Assembly: GCA_964463485.1 (NCBI GenBank)
Contig: CAYXDO010000003.1
Location: 62,001-126,000, forward strand
DNA: 64,000 nucleotides
Origin: CAYXDO01 sp964463485
GTDB taxonomy: Bacteria > Myxococcota > Kuafuiibacteriia > Kuafuiibacteriales > Kuafuiibacteriaceae
Reading direction: 5' to 3'
Under the pieces are notes generated by a model. That model made no database searches. It saw only the letters and a program-made list of their open reading frames with translations, and had not been told where the DNA came from. Numbering within the stretch: position 1 is the first letter of the stretch; the number at the start of each line of letters is the position of its first letter. Below, piece by piece: positions 8,401-18,036 of the stretch. The position numbers and the translations under genes are program-made.

Positions 8401-11113
8401 GCCGTTCGCCGATGCGACCGTCTTGGTCACCGTCGAGCGCGACAAAGTACTGACTCACCGACTCACCCGGATTTCGGGTGATACGCCCATCATCGAGGTC
8501 CCGATCACGGCGGCGTATGCTCCCAACGTGTTCGCCTCGCTCGTGGTGCTCCGAGGCCGAACCCACGGAGAGGTCGACGCGACGGGGTTCGAGACCGGCT
8601 CGCCGGCGTTCCGAATGGGCTACGCTCAGCTCCAGGTCGACGATCCTTCACTCACGCTGCCGGTGGCCGCAAAGCCAGACCGACCTTCCGCGGGGCCGGG
8701 TGAGACGCTCATCCTTCAGATCTCCACGGGAGCGAAGCGCAAGGCGCGCGCGACGGTGGCGGTGGTGGACGAGGCCGTGTTGGCGATGACTCGATTTTCG
8801 ACACCGGAGCCCGTATCGCAACTCCATCCGCGCAGGGGCCTCGGCACTCGCACGGCGGAGACTCGGCTCGATCTGCCGTTTGCGCGGCGGGAGCGACGCG
8901 AGCAGGTGTTCCCGAGCGGGGACGGCGGCGATGGGTTTGCGTTGTCGTCCATGCCGGACGAGCTGAGAAAGCTCATGAAGAGCACGGCCTACTGGAACCC
9001 AGACGTTCCCTTGGACACCAAGGGCAACGGGACAGTGAGCTTCGAGCTCCCGGACAATCTCACGACTTACCGAATCATGGTGGTCGCTTATGACGGCGCC
9101 GGAAGCGCCGGGTCGGCAGAGTCCAAGATCGTCGTTCGAAAGGCGCTGATGGCGCAGCCCGTCCTCCCACGCTTCCTGCGAGCCGGGGATACTTTCCGGC
9201 TCGAGGCGCGCGTCTTCGATGGTACGGGCGAAGGCGGCGTCGTGGACGGCAAGTTCGAGCTCGAAGGTCTCGAGCTCGACAAGCGGGAGCCCAGCAGGCC
9301 GGACAACTCACTCAAGGGACGGGCTCGCCTCGATCAGCGGACGAACCTCCTGGCCAACGGGTCTGCCTCGTTCGAGCTTCCGGTGGTCGTGACAGGTCGA
9401 GGTCAGGCCAAGGTTCGTTTCGCCGCGGCGCTCGGCACTCACCGAGACGCGGTGGAATCGACCGTGCCCATTCTCGAGACCGGCGGCGAGCGCAAGCTCG
9501 TCATCAGCAAGGCCGTGAGCGGTGCGGAGTCGATCGAGCTGTCCTTGCCCGCCGGCCGGGTTCCCGGGACGAGCAAGCTGGAAATCCTGGCTTCGTCGAC
9601 TTCCTTGTCGGAGCTCAAGGACTCCGTTCAGTATCTCATGCAGTACCCGAACGGCTGCATCGAACAAACGACGAGCACAGCCTATCCGCTGGTCATGTTG
9701 AAAGACCTGCTGCCGGAGATGGGTGTGACGGTCGACGCCAGCGAGCTCGAGAAGTTCTCGAAGGCGGGTGTAGAGCGGATTCTGTCCTTTCAGACGACCG
9801 CGGGTGGCCTGAGTTATTGGCCGGGCGGTTCGGAGCCCCACGCGTTCGCCACGGCGTTTGGCTTGACCGCGCTCATCGAGGCCAAGAAACGCGGCTACGA
9901 CGTCCCGAACGAGAAACTCTCGAAGATGGCGGACTTCCTCGAGACGACACTGGCTCGCGGAGCGGTGACGGAGCAAATTCCGCACGGAGCCATCGCCGAC
10001 GGCGACACTCGCGCGCTCTTCGTGATGACGCTAGGGCGTCTGGGCCGGCCTCAGCCGGCGTGGATTTCGACGCTCTGGCGGGAGCGCGGCAAACTCACTC
10101 CCTTTGGCCTCGGATTTCTCGCGGTGGCCCTTCAGGAGTCGGCCGGAGATCAGTCGCTGATGCCGGAGGTGTTGGCTGAGATTCGAAAGAAGGCCACCGA
10201 GACCAAGGAAGAGGCTTTCTACGAGCTCGCGCGAAAGGGCGGGTACTCCTTCGATTCACCCCTGCGCAGTCACGCCACCGCGCTGTTGGCTTTTGCCGGA
10301 AGCAACCAGAACGAGGGTAGCGCGAAGCTCCTGCACGGTCTGCTCAAGCGGAAGAACGGGTATGGGATCTGGGGAAATACGCAGGAAAATGTCTTCGGCA
10401 TCATGGCCGTCGCCAAGATGACCGCGCCGACGTCGGTGGGATCTGCGCCAAGCCTATCGCTCGCGCTCGATGGGCGGGCTCTGCCGACGCCAAAGCCGGG
10501 CCCACGAGCCAACCGGACCGTGCGGCTCGACGTCGACGAAGCCATGCTCGCAGCTGCCGACGTGGCTCGAACCCATCGGCTTCACGTGGCGAGTGAGTCC
10601 AAGGCGCCGGTCAACGTGACCGCTCGCGTGGCCTACGAGGTGTCGCTCGAGAGCCCCGAAAACAGAAGGCCCTGGAGCAATGGGTTCACCGTGAGCAGGA
10701 CCGTCACCACGCTCGATGGCGCGCCGACCGACGAAGTCATCGCGCTCGGATCGCTCCTTCGAGTCACGCTGGACGTAGAGACCGATCAGAGTCACAACTA
10801 CGTCGCCGTGGCCGATCCGCTCCCGGCGGGCTTCGAGGCGCTGAATGCGGCGCTCGACACGACGGAGAAAGTAAGTCTCGGCGAAGTGACTCCGGAGGTG
10901 ACGAACGGACTCACGCGATTGTCGCACTCCGAGGTGCGGGACGCACGGGTCGCCTTCTTCGCGGACGCTCTACCGGCCGGAAGATATCGGTGGGTCTATG
11001 TGGCCCGCGCCACGACCAAGGGTCGCTTCCTTCGCCCGGCCGCCAAGGTCGAGGAGATGTATCAGGAGTCGACGTCCGCAGGCACCGTCGCCGACTTCGT
11101 GGAGGTTCGCTGA
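5498..11113 (+). CDS. bacterial alpha-2-macroglobulin family lipoprotein
   Basis: An 1871-residue protein of the bacterial alpha-2-macroglobulin (YfhM-like) family, thought to trap foreign proteases at the cell surface or in the periplasm. ATG 5498 gives a short hydrophobic start with a borderline lipobox (AYGC). Macroglobulin-like domains run through the first 1100 residues (for example SPWHFGLPGDVPVLEAAVFTDRGVYRPGE). The A2M domain core is seen at STAYWNPDVPLDTKGNG and FELPDNLTTYRIMVVAYD. The thioester motif CIEQ, residues 1387-1390 in YPNGCIEQTTS, is intact, so covalent trapping should be possible. An alpha-toroid and terminal domains follow. The stop is one base before the start of pbpC. 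This A2M-PBP1C pairing is the same as E. coli yfhM-pbpC and suggests a joint role in envelope defence and repair. Confidence 0.93.
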   Translation: MNSRIALTTLLAYGCGAPAEGDENREAVGHETRTDDPTSLRFRRVRVKEDVVLAATRSQPATPVAPTAQLGSCEDAGCTLSVRFDQPMGELGKMPSFEALGVRVFGDGPHELRWNSVSELQIVPKRGSFAPGQVIRVEVDAASFSGETQVPYFVAAAKTAAWPVTVGKPRLVDVLDDRTRRVGRGPVYLLYDQPVELTRSLRARFWAADSGGAALPIRVFRPEDVSRVTDESVPLDHVIAVRFGTLPSPGQVISLRVPSVRDEERSESLELTVSEVRPPSISEDSEGLFQTSPWLVPSDSRLRFSFAAPVRSAAFRQALEIDPPPARISISTYGADHFVALAFEPGTVHRVRLGSGLEDILGNSAGGLEMRVRARDLPPRLVVPTEPVALERGRARVGLRLTNISELSPEVFLLDPASFISALRQGQADCATLSSESIKLPRVRVAAAANEAVLFEIPIDLGSKRRSQLCVRVQGKGTGSEAGSPLSASMLAQSSGLGVTTKISPRGGLVFVTRLSDAKPVRGATIELLDASGQALVGDKKTLSDGVARFDLELPADSLGELFGVVRSGDDSIVTRLSEAELSSPWHFGLPGDVPVLEAAVFTDRGVYRPGESVELKVIARPDGRRPELERVRLSIRDSRGQSLEDRELATDGFGAAHSSLSISKSAPTGEYEIEVTAEGRTARRTFRVEEYRVPTFRVVVDLPEAVVEGPAAATVKASYLFGGALGDRPVKWQISREPAVFAPNGFERFVFGRGGAPTLVASGDGRLGSDGSRRVELQLEAPGRPYRYTVDASVTDLDRQTWAGRVSRTVHGADVYVGLAMPRRAVYALSEPIEVTVATVNQKGEPVVSSADVRLVRIDHHSAVRATGSAGSEISSHAVSVPVESCAVTTNAAGVASCELSVQSPGVYEVRASARDARGRESGSAYGLTVGGDGMVAWPRFDHERIEVIADRPRYSVGDVARLVVKAPFADATVLVTVERDKVLTHRLTRISGDTPIIEVPITAAYAPNVFASLVVLRGRTHGEVDATGFETGSPAFRMGYAQLQVDDPSLTLPVAAKPDRPSAGPGETLILQISTGAKRKARATVAVVDEAVLAMTRFSTPEPVSQLHPRRGLGTRTAETRLDLPFARRERREQVFPSGDGGDGFALSSMPDELRKLMKSTAYWNPDVPLDTKGNGTVSFELPDNLTTYRIMVVAYDGAGSAGSAESKIVVRKALMAQPVLPRFLRAGDTFRLEARVFDGTGEGGVVDGKFELEGLELDKREPSRPDNSLKGRARLDQRTNLLANGSASFELPVVVTGRGQAKVRFAAALGTHRDAVESTVPILETGGERKLVISKAVSGAESIELSLPAGRVPGTSKLEILASSTSLSELKDSVQYLMQYPNGCIEQTTSTAYPLVMLKDLLPEMGVTVDASELEKFSKAGVERILSFQTTAGGLSYWPGGSEPHAFATAFGLTALIEAKKRGYDVPNEKLSKMADFLETTLARGAVTEQIPHGAIADGDTRALFVMTLGRLGRPQPAWISTLWRERGKLTPFGLGFLAVALQESAGDQSLMPEVLAEIRKKATETKEEAFYELARKGGYSFDSPLRSHATALLAFAGSNQNEGSAKLLHGLLKRKNGYGIWGNTQENVFGIMAVAKMTAPTSVGSAPSLSLALDGRALPTPKPGPRANRTVRLDVDEAMLAAADVARTHRLHVASESKAPVNVTARVAYEVSLESPENRRPWSNGFTVSRTVTTLDGAPTDEVIALGSLLRVTLDVETDQSHNYVAVADPLPAGFEALNAALDTTEKVSLGEVTPEVTNGLTRLSHSEVRDARVAFFADALPAGRYRWVYVARATTKGRFLRPAAKVEEMYQESTSAGTVADFVEVR

Positions 11114-11114
11114 C

Positions 11115-13466
11115 ATGAGGCGCGAGGGTTGGGCTTCGCTCGGTCGAGCGCTCCTCCTCGGGTCGCTCGTCGGGAGCGCCTTGGTGGTCGGCGCGGTTCA
11201 GTGGGTATTTCAGGGAGAGCTGCGTGCTGAGGACTATGCTCCTGGGCTGGACTCTCTTCGTATCGAGGCCCGCGACGGGCGGCTGCTGCGCGAGTCGGTG
11301 TCTGCCACTGGGGCCCGGCGTGAGTACGTGTCGCTGCCCGAGATGTCCCCGCTGATGATCGATGCGACGATCGCCGTCGAGGATGCGCGATTCTTCGATC
11401 ACCACGGCGTCGATGGTCGCGCGGTGGCTCGAGCGCTCGTCCAAGCGATCGGGGCCCGGCGGGTTGTCTCTGGAGCCTCGACGATCACCATGCAGCTCGC
11501 CAAGCTCGTACATGCTCGTCACCGGAGGAGCCTGAGCGCCAAGCTCGACGAGACGGTCGAGGCTCTGCGGATCGAACGGAGGATGAGTAAGGCGCAGATC
11601 CTCGAACAATATCTCAACAGGGCTCCTTACGGAGCTGGTGCAGTGGGAGTCGAGGCGGCGAGCCGGCGGTATTTCGGGAAGTCCTCGCGGAATCTGAGTC
11701 TGGCGGAGGCCGCGTTGTTGGCCGGGTTGCCGAAGGCCCCGAGCGAGCTCAATCCGAGAGTAGCCCCCGAGAAGGCGCTCCGAAGGCGGCAGACCGTTTT
11801 GGAGCGCCTCGAAGTCACCGGGAGGGCGAGCGCCGAGGATGTGGCTCGAGCCAAGCGCGAGCCGCTCGCGCTTTCGGCCGAGCACACCGAGGGCGTCGGA
11901 ATGCATTTCACCGAGCTGGCGATTGAGCGGGGCAAGGGACTCGGCGCGAACGGGGGCGTGTTGCACACGACCATGGACCTCGACCTAGAGAGCGAGGTCG
12001 AAGCGCTCGTGGCCGAGCACGTGGCGACGCTGCGCGCCCACGGACTCACCCACGCGGCGGTCGTGCTGATCGACCACAGGAGCTGCGAGGTCCTCGCGAT
12101 GGCCGGATCGGCGGGTTACTCGGAGCGCGAGGGCGCGGTGAATGGCGCGATCGCACTTCGGCAACCTGGCTCGACGCTCAAGCCCTTCACGTATGCCTTG
12201 GCCATCGAAAAGGGCTACTCACCGGTGACCGTGGTGGCGGACATTCCGACCCGGTACGGGGAGGTCGACGGGCCAACCTTCGCGCCGAAGAATTTCGACG
12301 GCGCGTTCAACGGCCCACTGACGGTCGCAGAAGCCTTGGCCCGAAGTCTCAACGTCCCGGCCATCAGGGCGGCGGGATTCGTGGGCGCGGAAGTTCTGCT
12401 CGCGGGCCTGCGCCGGTTCGGATTTACTTCACTCACGGAGCCCGCCGCCCACTATGGATTGGGACTCACGCTGGGAAATGGCGAGGTCACGCTCCTCGAG
12501 CTCACCGAAGCCTATGCGGCGCTGGCACGGGGCGGCGTCTCCTGTGCGGCACGCGTGCTCGATGCAGAGAGCACGGTCGCACCGACGCAGGTGGTCTCGC
12601 CCACCACCGCCGCGCTCGTGACTCACGTCTTGTCCGACGAACGCTTGAGGACCCTCGCCTTCGGACGAAACAGCGTGCTCGGCTTCGACGGAGAGGTCGC
12701 ACTCAAAACTGGGACCAGCTCGGACTTTCGCGACGGCTGGACGATCGGATTTACCGACAAAGTAGCGATCGGGGTCTGGGTCGGCGATTTCGGCGGGAGG
12801 CCGATGGATCACTTGGCCGGTGTAACCGGGGCGGGACCTCTCTTTCGGCAAATGGTCGAGACGACGCGGAGGCGATTGAAGCCCGGGCCCCTCCCCAAAA
12901 TCGACGGGCTCGAGCAAGTCGAGGTCTGCGCGGCGTCCGGACATCAGGCGGGAGAAGGGTGCCCGCTGCGTCGATCGATCGTGACCCGGAGGGCTCAAGT
13001 CAGCGACGAGGCCTGCCCCTTTCACCGAGCTCTTCGGATCGATCTGAGGAATGGCCTGCTCGCAGGTGAGTCTTGCGCGGCCGAGCACGTATCGAAGCGA
13101 GTGTTCGAGGTGTTGCCGCCCAAATTCGCGGCCTGGCAGGCTGCGTCAGGCAACACTCCACCCACGCGATACTCCCCACTTTGTCCGAGGGCCCATACTG
13201 CGGTAGGCGGCCTCATGGTGGATCGACCGCGATCGGGAGAGACGTTCGTCGTCGAGCCGGGATATCCGGCCGAGACCCAGGCGATCGAGCTCGGCGCCCT
13301 CGTCGAGTCGGCTCCCGAGTCGGTGAGTTGGTGGGTGGACGGTGTCTTGGTCGCTGAGGTCGGTTATCCGTATTCGGTGGAGTGGCAGCTGGCGGCTGGT
13401 CGGCATCGAATAGAAGTGAGCTCGGGCGAGGTGACGAGTGCACCGATCCATTTCGAAGTCCGTTGA
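11115..13466 (+). CDS. pbpC: penicillin-binding protein 1C (bifunctional)
   Basis: A 783-residue class A penicillin-binding protein of the PBP1C type, which polymerises and cross-links peptidoglycan in the periplasm while anchored in the inner membrane. An N-terminal membrane segment (about 10-32) precedes a GT51 transglycosylase domain with the catalytic Glu in VEDARFFDHHG (E89) and the GASTITMQLAK motif. The transpeptidase domain shows STLK (S353, K356), SLN (411-413) and KTGTSSDF (K531). A C-terminal PBP1C-specific domain follows, with several cysteines (VCAASGHQAGEGCPLR and others). The start ATG 11115 lies one base after the macroglobulin stop, so translation is probably coupled. PBP1C proteins are usually non-essential; the partnership with alpha-2-macroglobulin is the conserved context. 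The gene ends convergently with the beta-helix gene at 13574. Confidence 0.95.
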   Translation: MRREGWASLGRALLLGSLVGSALVVGAVQWVFQGELRAEDYAPGLDSLRIEARDGRLLRESVSATGARREYVSLPEMSPLMIDATIAVEDARFFDHHGVDGRAVARALVQAIGARRVVSGASTITMQLAKLVHARHRRSLSAKLDETVEALRIERRMSKAQILEQYLNRAPYGAGAVGVEAASRRYFGKSSRNLSLAEAALLAGLPKAPSELNPRVAPEKALRRRQTVLERLEVTGRASAEDVARAKREPLALSAEHTEGVGMHFTELAIERGKGLGANGGVLHTTMDLDLESEVEALVAEHVATLRAHGLTHAAVVLIDHRSCEVLAMAGSAGYSEREGAVNGAIALRQPGSTLKPFTYALAIEKGYSPVTVVADIPTRYGEVDGPTFAPKNFDGAFNGPLTVAEALARSLNVPAIRAAGFVGAEVLLAGLRRFGFTSLTEPAAHYGLGLTLGNGEVTLLELTEAYAALARGGVSCAARVLDAESTVAPTQVVSPTTAALVTHVLSDERLRTLAFGRNSVLGFDGEVALKTGTSSDFRDGWTIGFTDKVAIGVWVGDFGGRPMDHLAGVTGAGPLFRQMVETTRRRLKPGPLPKIDGLEQVEVCAASGHQAGEGCPLRRSIVTRRAQVSDEACPFHRALRIDLRNGLLAGESCAAEHVSKRVFEVLPPKFAAWQAASGNTPPTRYSPLCPRAHTAVGGLMVDRPRSGETFVVEPGYPAETQAIELGALVESAPESVSWWVDGVLVAEVGYPYSVEWQLAAGRHRIEVSSGEVTSAPIHFEVR

Positions 13467-13573
13467 TTGTGAGCCGAGATCCGGTCCGAATGCCGATCAG
13501 CCCAGACCGGCCGAACGGGAACGCGAACGGGAACGGGTCGGACGGGGCGCAGAGCTCGATCGTCTCGCCCCAC

Positions 13574-16216
13574 TCACTCGCGGCGGACCGCGTTCGTCGT
13601 ATTCACGATCTCGACCCCGAGGAGCGTCTGATCGGGGTTCGTGGCCGTACCCTCGATGAGCAGTCCGACCTCGGGACCGTCGATCCGGCCTTCCTCGAGC
13701 GTCGCGATTGCTCCGGGAGCCAGCCGCACGGCAGAGTCGAAGTCACCTGTGATGAGAAACCGCTTCACCGTGGCGAGCTGCGATGACGTCAAAAGGAGGC
13801 CGCTTCGCGACGCCTCGCCGAGACAAGTCGGCTGAGCGGATCCGCCGCTGATCTCGGCATCGACCACGGATAGGTTCGAGTAACGACCAGACGCGAGGCC
13901 CTGGCCGTGGAGACCTATCGCCCTCACGCGCTCTAGGTCGGCGGTGGCGAAGTTCGTAATTTCGACGGCGCGGCCTAATCCACCGACGATATCGACGTCT
14001 CTCAGCACGACGCGGGCTCCAGATTCTGCGGGCCCGAGCTGATTTCCGCGAGCCCGAATCGACGTACCCCTCGAGTCTTCGATCCGCAGGCGCTCGAGAG
14101 TTGCCGTCGACCGAGCGGTGATCTCGATGGCCGGCCAGCACTCGTCCGCGCTCGAGTTGCGCGAAATGGCCAGATCAGACGCGTCGAGTTGCGCTTCGAC
14201 GGTCGCCAAAGCCTCCCGTCCCGAATCGCTGATCCGAGCTCGGGTGATTCGTGCGCTGGCGTGCGAAGTCACCGCGTGAGGACGCTCAGACCGTTCGGAG
14301 GTCCAGTCTTCGAGCACCAGCGACGCGTTCGGCCCATCCACCTGAATGGGCGCGGTGACGTGGACGCGGCGCGCGAGCACGCTGACCGGCGCGAGCGCAG
14401 AGCGCGAGCCAGCAAACAAGGCGTAGCCAACGGTCGGGGAGCTCGCCAGGAGGTCGGCGTCGGTCAGCTCGAGTCGGGTTGGGCGCGTCGAGCTCGGGTC
14501 TGCGGCCGCGACCCCAATATGGGTCGCCTGCGCTCGAACTCGGGCACCGAGCAAGTCGGCGCCTCGATGGAGCTCGATTCCGACCGTTCCCTCGAACGCG
14601 CCGTCCTCGAGCAACACGCTCGATTCGACCATACTCATCGCCGATCCACCGACCGCGCTCACCTTCCTGACCGATCCTCGAGCGCCGGTGCCGAACGAGA
14701 TCGCGTTTCGATTCTCGGAAGCGACGTGGACACTTTCGAGATCCAATTTGGAATAGTAGGCGGCCAGCACGATGTCGATGGTTGGGTCGCCGTCCAACAC
14801 TGCGAACCTCATGGCAACGGTCGAGGAAATCGCGCAAAACCCACACCGATTGACGTCGGAGGAGTGAGGGAGGGTCCTGTCCACATAGGTCCCCTCGAGA
14901 ACCAACTCCGAGACGAGGACGGTGGAATCGAAGGTGACGGCTCCGCCGGTGTTTCGCGCGCGTAAGCCTTCGATCTGGACATCTGAGTAGGCCAGCGACA
15001 GGGCGATTCCGGGGACCTCGGAGATCGCGACGTCCGAGATCGTCAAGCTCCCGAAGCTCACGTCGATTCCGCTCCCTTTGACAGCCGAGTGGGCGAGGTC
15101 GAGGTCGCCGCGAACCAAGACGTCGTACTCGTCGTGAGAGCTTCTCGTTCGTCCGAGCACCGAGTCGGCGATTCGGGCATGTCCACTTTGAACGCTGAGT
15201 GTGTCGACAGAAGCGCGGGCGACGGTGGCATTGGCGGCGAAGGTCATGGAGCCGAAGCGGGTTGCTTCGGGGCATGCGCCGAGGATCGTGATGGGACGCG
15301 AAATCGTCACCGGCTCGTTGGCGACCCATCGGCCGACGGCGAGGGTGAAGCCGTCGGGCGTCTCGAGGAGGGCACGCTCGAGGCTCTCGAACGGAGTCGC
15401 CCGACTTCCGTCTCCGCCGGGCGAGGCGCTCGCGTCTACGAAACGGACATCGACCGTCGGCACTCGACCGAATGGTTCGATCCCGCACGGATCCGCCGGT
15501 CTTGCGCAGCCACCGACGAACGCAAACTCACCCTCCGCGCAGTCATTCACGGTCGGTGGCAGACAAGCCCGACCCGGCTCGGGGGTCCACCCCGCAGGAC
15601 ACCCCATCGAGAAATCCGGGGGCGCCGGGAGCTCGGGAGCCTCGGGCGGCGAAGGCGCGATCACACCGTCGAAGCATTCACTCACGCACGACGGGCCGTC
15701 GATACAACGGCCTCGACGCCCACACTCATCGAAGGCGTCCCCGGCCACTCGAAAGGTCCGAACGGCTTCGCTCGGAGCGACTTTCGGTACCCTTTCCGAA
15801 CCCTCGACGCCGAAGACGAGCTCCATAGGCGGCAACGGACGGGAAGGCTGGCCGTCAGGCGCGCGAGCGAGCGCACCGGGGTACAGAAGGAGTGAAGCGA
15901 GGTCAGACCGGGAGTAGAGGAGCTCCACCTCGGTCTCGGACTCGGACTCGAAAAAGGCGCGCGGTGATTCCGTCAAATCGATGGCTTCGATGGCCAGTCC
16001 GGTTTGCCGTCCTCGCGCGACCAGGAGCGACTTCATCGCGACAGGATGATCGAAGCTCCCCTCTGCGGAGACGCAGGCGCAGCAGAGCGCGACGAGCGAG
16101 TACGAGACTGGCGACCGCAAAGCGAGCCACGGTATAATCGCTTTCAACAGGGGCGAAAGCAAAGCGATCCGGCGCTGTCTGCGCTCTGTTGGGTTCGTGC
16201 ATGGCGGAGAACTCAT
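13574..16216 (-). CDS. beta-helix (DUF1565-like) predicted lipoprotein
   Basis: A protein of about 880 residues with a right-handed parallel beta-helix. From about residue 270, VDASASPGGDGSRATPFESLERALLETPDGFTLAV is the usual entry of DUF1565-type helices, followed by many short repeated beta-coils (SNLSVVDAEISGG, TTIDISEVPGIAL-like turns). Before it lie a Cys-rich region (FDECGRRGRCIDGPSCVSECFDG) and another (CPAGWTPEPGRACLP). ATG 16216 was chosen, 26 bases after the stop of the upstream membrane protein. A TTG at 16147 would place the hydrophobic stretch ending ALCCAC nearer the N-terminus, as expected of a lipoprotein signal, so the start is unsure. It is the last gene of the three-gene minus-strand operon with the pectate-lyase-like protein. 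It may bind or cut a polysaccharide, but I see no catalytic motif. Confidence 0.78.
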   Translation of the reverse strand: MSSPPCTNPTERRQRRIALLSPLLKAIIPWLALRSPVSYSLVALCCACVSAEGSFDHPVAMKSLLVARGRQTGLAIEAIDLTESPRAFFESESETEVELLYSRSDLASLLLYPGALARAPDGQPSRPLPPMELVFGVEGSERVPKVAPSEAVRTFRVAGDAFDECGRRGRCIDGPSCVSECFDGVIAPSPPEAPELPAPPDFSMGCPAGWTPEPGRACLPPTVNDCAEGEFAFVGGCARPADPCGIEPFGRVPTVDVRFVDASASPGGDGSRATPFESLERALLETPDGFTLAVGRWVANEPVTISRPITILGACPEATRFGSMTFAANATVARASVDTLSVQSGHARIADSVLGRTRSSHDEYDVLVRGDLDLAHSAVKGSGIDVSFGSLTISDVAISEVPGIALSLAYSDVQIEGLRARNTGGAVTFDSTVLVSELVLEGTYVDRTLPHSSDVNRCGFCAISSTVAMRFAVLDGDPTIDIVLAAYYSKLDLESVHVASENRNAISFGTGARGSVRKVSAVGGSAMSMVESSVLLEDGAFEGTVGIELHRGADLLGARVRAQATHIGVAAADPSSTRPTRLELTDADLLASSPTVGYALFAGSRSALAPVSVLARRVHVTAPIQVDGPNASLVLEDWTSERSERPHAVTSHASARITRARISDSGREALATVEAQLDASDLAISRNSSADECWPAIEITARSTATLERLRIEDSRGTSIRARGNQLGPAESGARVVLRDVDIVGGLGRAVEITNFATADLERVRAIGLHGQGLASGRYSNLSVVDAEISGGSAQPTCLGEASRSGLLLTSSQLATVKRFLITGDFDSAVRLAPGAIATLEEGRIDGPEVGLLIEGTATNPDQTLLGVEIVNTTNAVRRE

Positions 16217-16242
16217 CGCCGAGCTCGAGGGTAACAAGGCGC

Positions 16243-18036
16243 TCACTTCGTGAGCTCCAAAATCAGCAGCGGACCGAACCTCCCCCGCTCGGTCGCTTTG
16301 CCGGCCTGCATCCAAGCTCGAAGGTGGGGAGCTCCCGGCCCAAAGGGCTCCGGTCCGATGACGACGAAGCGGACCCCTTCCGCGACATAGGAGCTCGGCG
16401 CAAGAGGCATGGTGGACGCCAAGTCCGATCGGGTGCGAAGCCGATCAGCGGGGAATCGAAAACGACCGACCGACTGCCGCTCCATCCACGCCGTCGCGAT
16501 CCCTCCCCACTGTGCGTATCCGAGGCTGGAAGGTTGACTGCGAAAGACGAGATCGACCGGGTGAGTCTCCCGACGGAGCCAAATGAGTGCCAGGAGGTCG
16601 TCGGCTTCGAGCTCGACGGGTCTCGGCCCTTCCGATCGTGTCGCAAAACGACCGGCCGCGAACATGAGCCCTCCGCTCGTCACGAAGCAGACGACGATGA
16701 GCGCCGCTCGCCGCCCCAAGGAGGAGAGAAGGGGCGCCGCGAGGAGAGCTAGCGAGCTGGCGGCCATGGCCGTCGCGTGCTCGACGTGATGTGGGTCGGG
16801 CAGGTCGAGGTGATTGGTGAGTATGAACCCGAGAGCGGCCATGAATCCGAGGACAGTGCGCTCACGAGAGCTTCCGCCTCGAGCGGCTCCGAGCAACCCG
16901 AGCAAGAGGAGCGGCCCGAGGCCGGCGGCGAACCAGGTGGTGGTGGCAGAGAGTGAGTCCAACCTCATCGCACGCAGCCCGATACTGAGCGAGCCATCCG
17001 GCTGTCGCAGGTCGACCATGAGCGCGGTGACGCCGATGGCGAGGCCAGCGAAGACAGCCAGGCGCTTTCGGCCTCCCATGAGCGAGGCGACGACCACCGA
17101 GGTGCCGACGACGAAGAACGAGACCCGGTTAGCGAGGGCGGAAGACACCAGCAAGAGTCCGCTCAGCAGCGGCGTCGCCGCGGTGGGCTCTTCCGCGACG
17201 AGGAGGAGTAAAGCGAAGGAGAGTCCGAGCCCGAGCCCGACGCCCGGCTCGACGAGGTGAGCGACGAGCGGAGGCCCGAGCACGTTGCCCGGTCCGGGGC
17301 ACTCGCCCGTCCAACGCAATACTCCGGTCGCCGTTGAACAGGGGATGGGTAGTCTGGATGCGAACAACAGGAGGAGGACGAGAACACCCGCGCGCGGCGA
17401 GCTCATCTTTGATGCGAGCTTGAACGCGAGCCAGCCGAGGTAGAAGCCGATCAAGAGCTTCGTGAGCCACAGGGCGCTCGGGGCTTCGAGGCGGAGCGGG
17501 ATCGAGAGAGTGGCGGCGAGGACGTCGAACCCATGCGCCCTCGGTAAGACAAAACTCGGGAATACGAGGTGGACCGGTGGATACGAGCCTCCGACGAGTT
17601 GAGATACGGTCGCCAACTCCCCGGTGACGAGCAGCTCGTCCGGGGACCACCGACCATGAAAGACAATCATCAACCCAAGCGAAAAGACGGCTGCCGCTCC
17701 CATTCCCGACCATTCCTCGGTCGGAGGCACGAGCCACCCGAAGAGCGTCGGTCGACGCGGGAGCGGCCGACGAGCGAGAACCAAACCCATCGCCGAAAGA
17801 ATTGCGGCCGCGAGTATGATCGCGGCAAAAAACGAATGGGTGAGGTTGCCTGCAAAGTGCACGAGGACCAGCCAGCAGGAGGTGACCAGCGCCGGCGAGA
17901 GCGCTCGTCCGCAGCTCATCGAAGTCGTGGCGCGAATGGAGAGCTCCCGGCCGAGGACGACGAGCCCCGGCAGGCTCAGCCACAAGACGAGGAGCCAAGC
18001 GGGAGATGGGTGCGGCAAGCTCACCTCATCGATCAC
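16243..18036 (-). CDS. polytopic membrane protein, possibly GT-C-like
   Basis: A 597-residue inner-membrane protein with about twelve hydrophobic segments over the first 470 residues and a soluble C-terminal part. GTG 18036 overlaps the stop of the pectate-lyase-like gene (GTGA, 18033-18036), giving the start MIDEVSLPHPSPAWLLVLW. The layout, a membrane domain followed by a segment beginning DDLLALIWLRRETHPVDLVF, is typical of GT-C-fold glycosyltransferases and related exopolysaccharide membrane enzymes, where this tail lies in the periplasm. The periplasmic loop after the first helices carries FHGRWSPDELLVTGELA, with acidic residues that could be catalytic. This is inference; no family signature is definite. 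Its place between two beta-helix genes suggests polysaccharide-related work. Confidence 0.75.
   Translation of the reverse strand: MIDEVSLPHPSPAWLLVLWLSLPGLVVLGRELSIRATTSMSCGRALSPALVTSCWLVLVHFAGNLTHSFFAAIILAAAILSAMGLVLARRPLPRRPTLFGWLVPPTEEWSGMGAAAVFSLGLMIVFHGRWSPDELLVTGELATVSQLVGGSYPPVHLVFPSFVLPRAHGFDVLAATLSIPLRLEAPSALWLTKLLIGFYLGWLAFKLASKMSSPRAGVLVLLLLFASRLPIPCSTATGVLRWTGECPGPGNVLGPPLVAHLVEPGVGLGLGLSFALLLLVAEEPTAATPLLSGLLLVSSALANRVSFFVVGTSVVVASLMGGRKRLAVFAGLAIGVTALMVDLRQPDGSLSIGLRAMRLDSLSATTTWFAAGLGPLLLLGLLGAARGGSSRERTVLGFMAALGFILTNHLDLPDPHHVEHATAMAASSLALLAAPLLSSLGRRAALIVVCFVTSGGLMFAAGRFATRSEGPRPVELEADDLLALIWLRRETHPVDLVFRSQPSSLGYAQWGGIATAWMERQSVGRFRFPADRLRTRSDLASTMPLAPSSYVAEGVRFVVIGPEPFGPGAPHLRAWMQAGKATERGRFGPLLILELTK

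Noticed and set aside
13574..16216. The beta-helix protein as an autotransporter passenger
   Set aside because: No C-terminal autotransporter barrel is present. The C-terminus is a short polar end after the last beta-coil.
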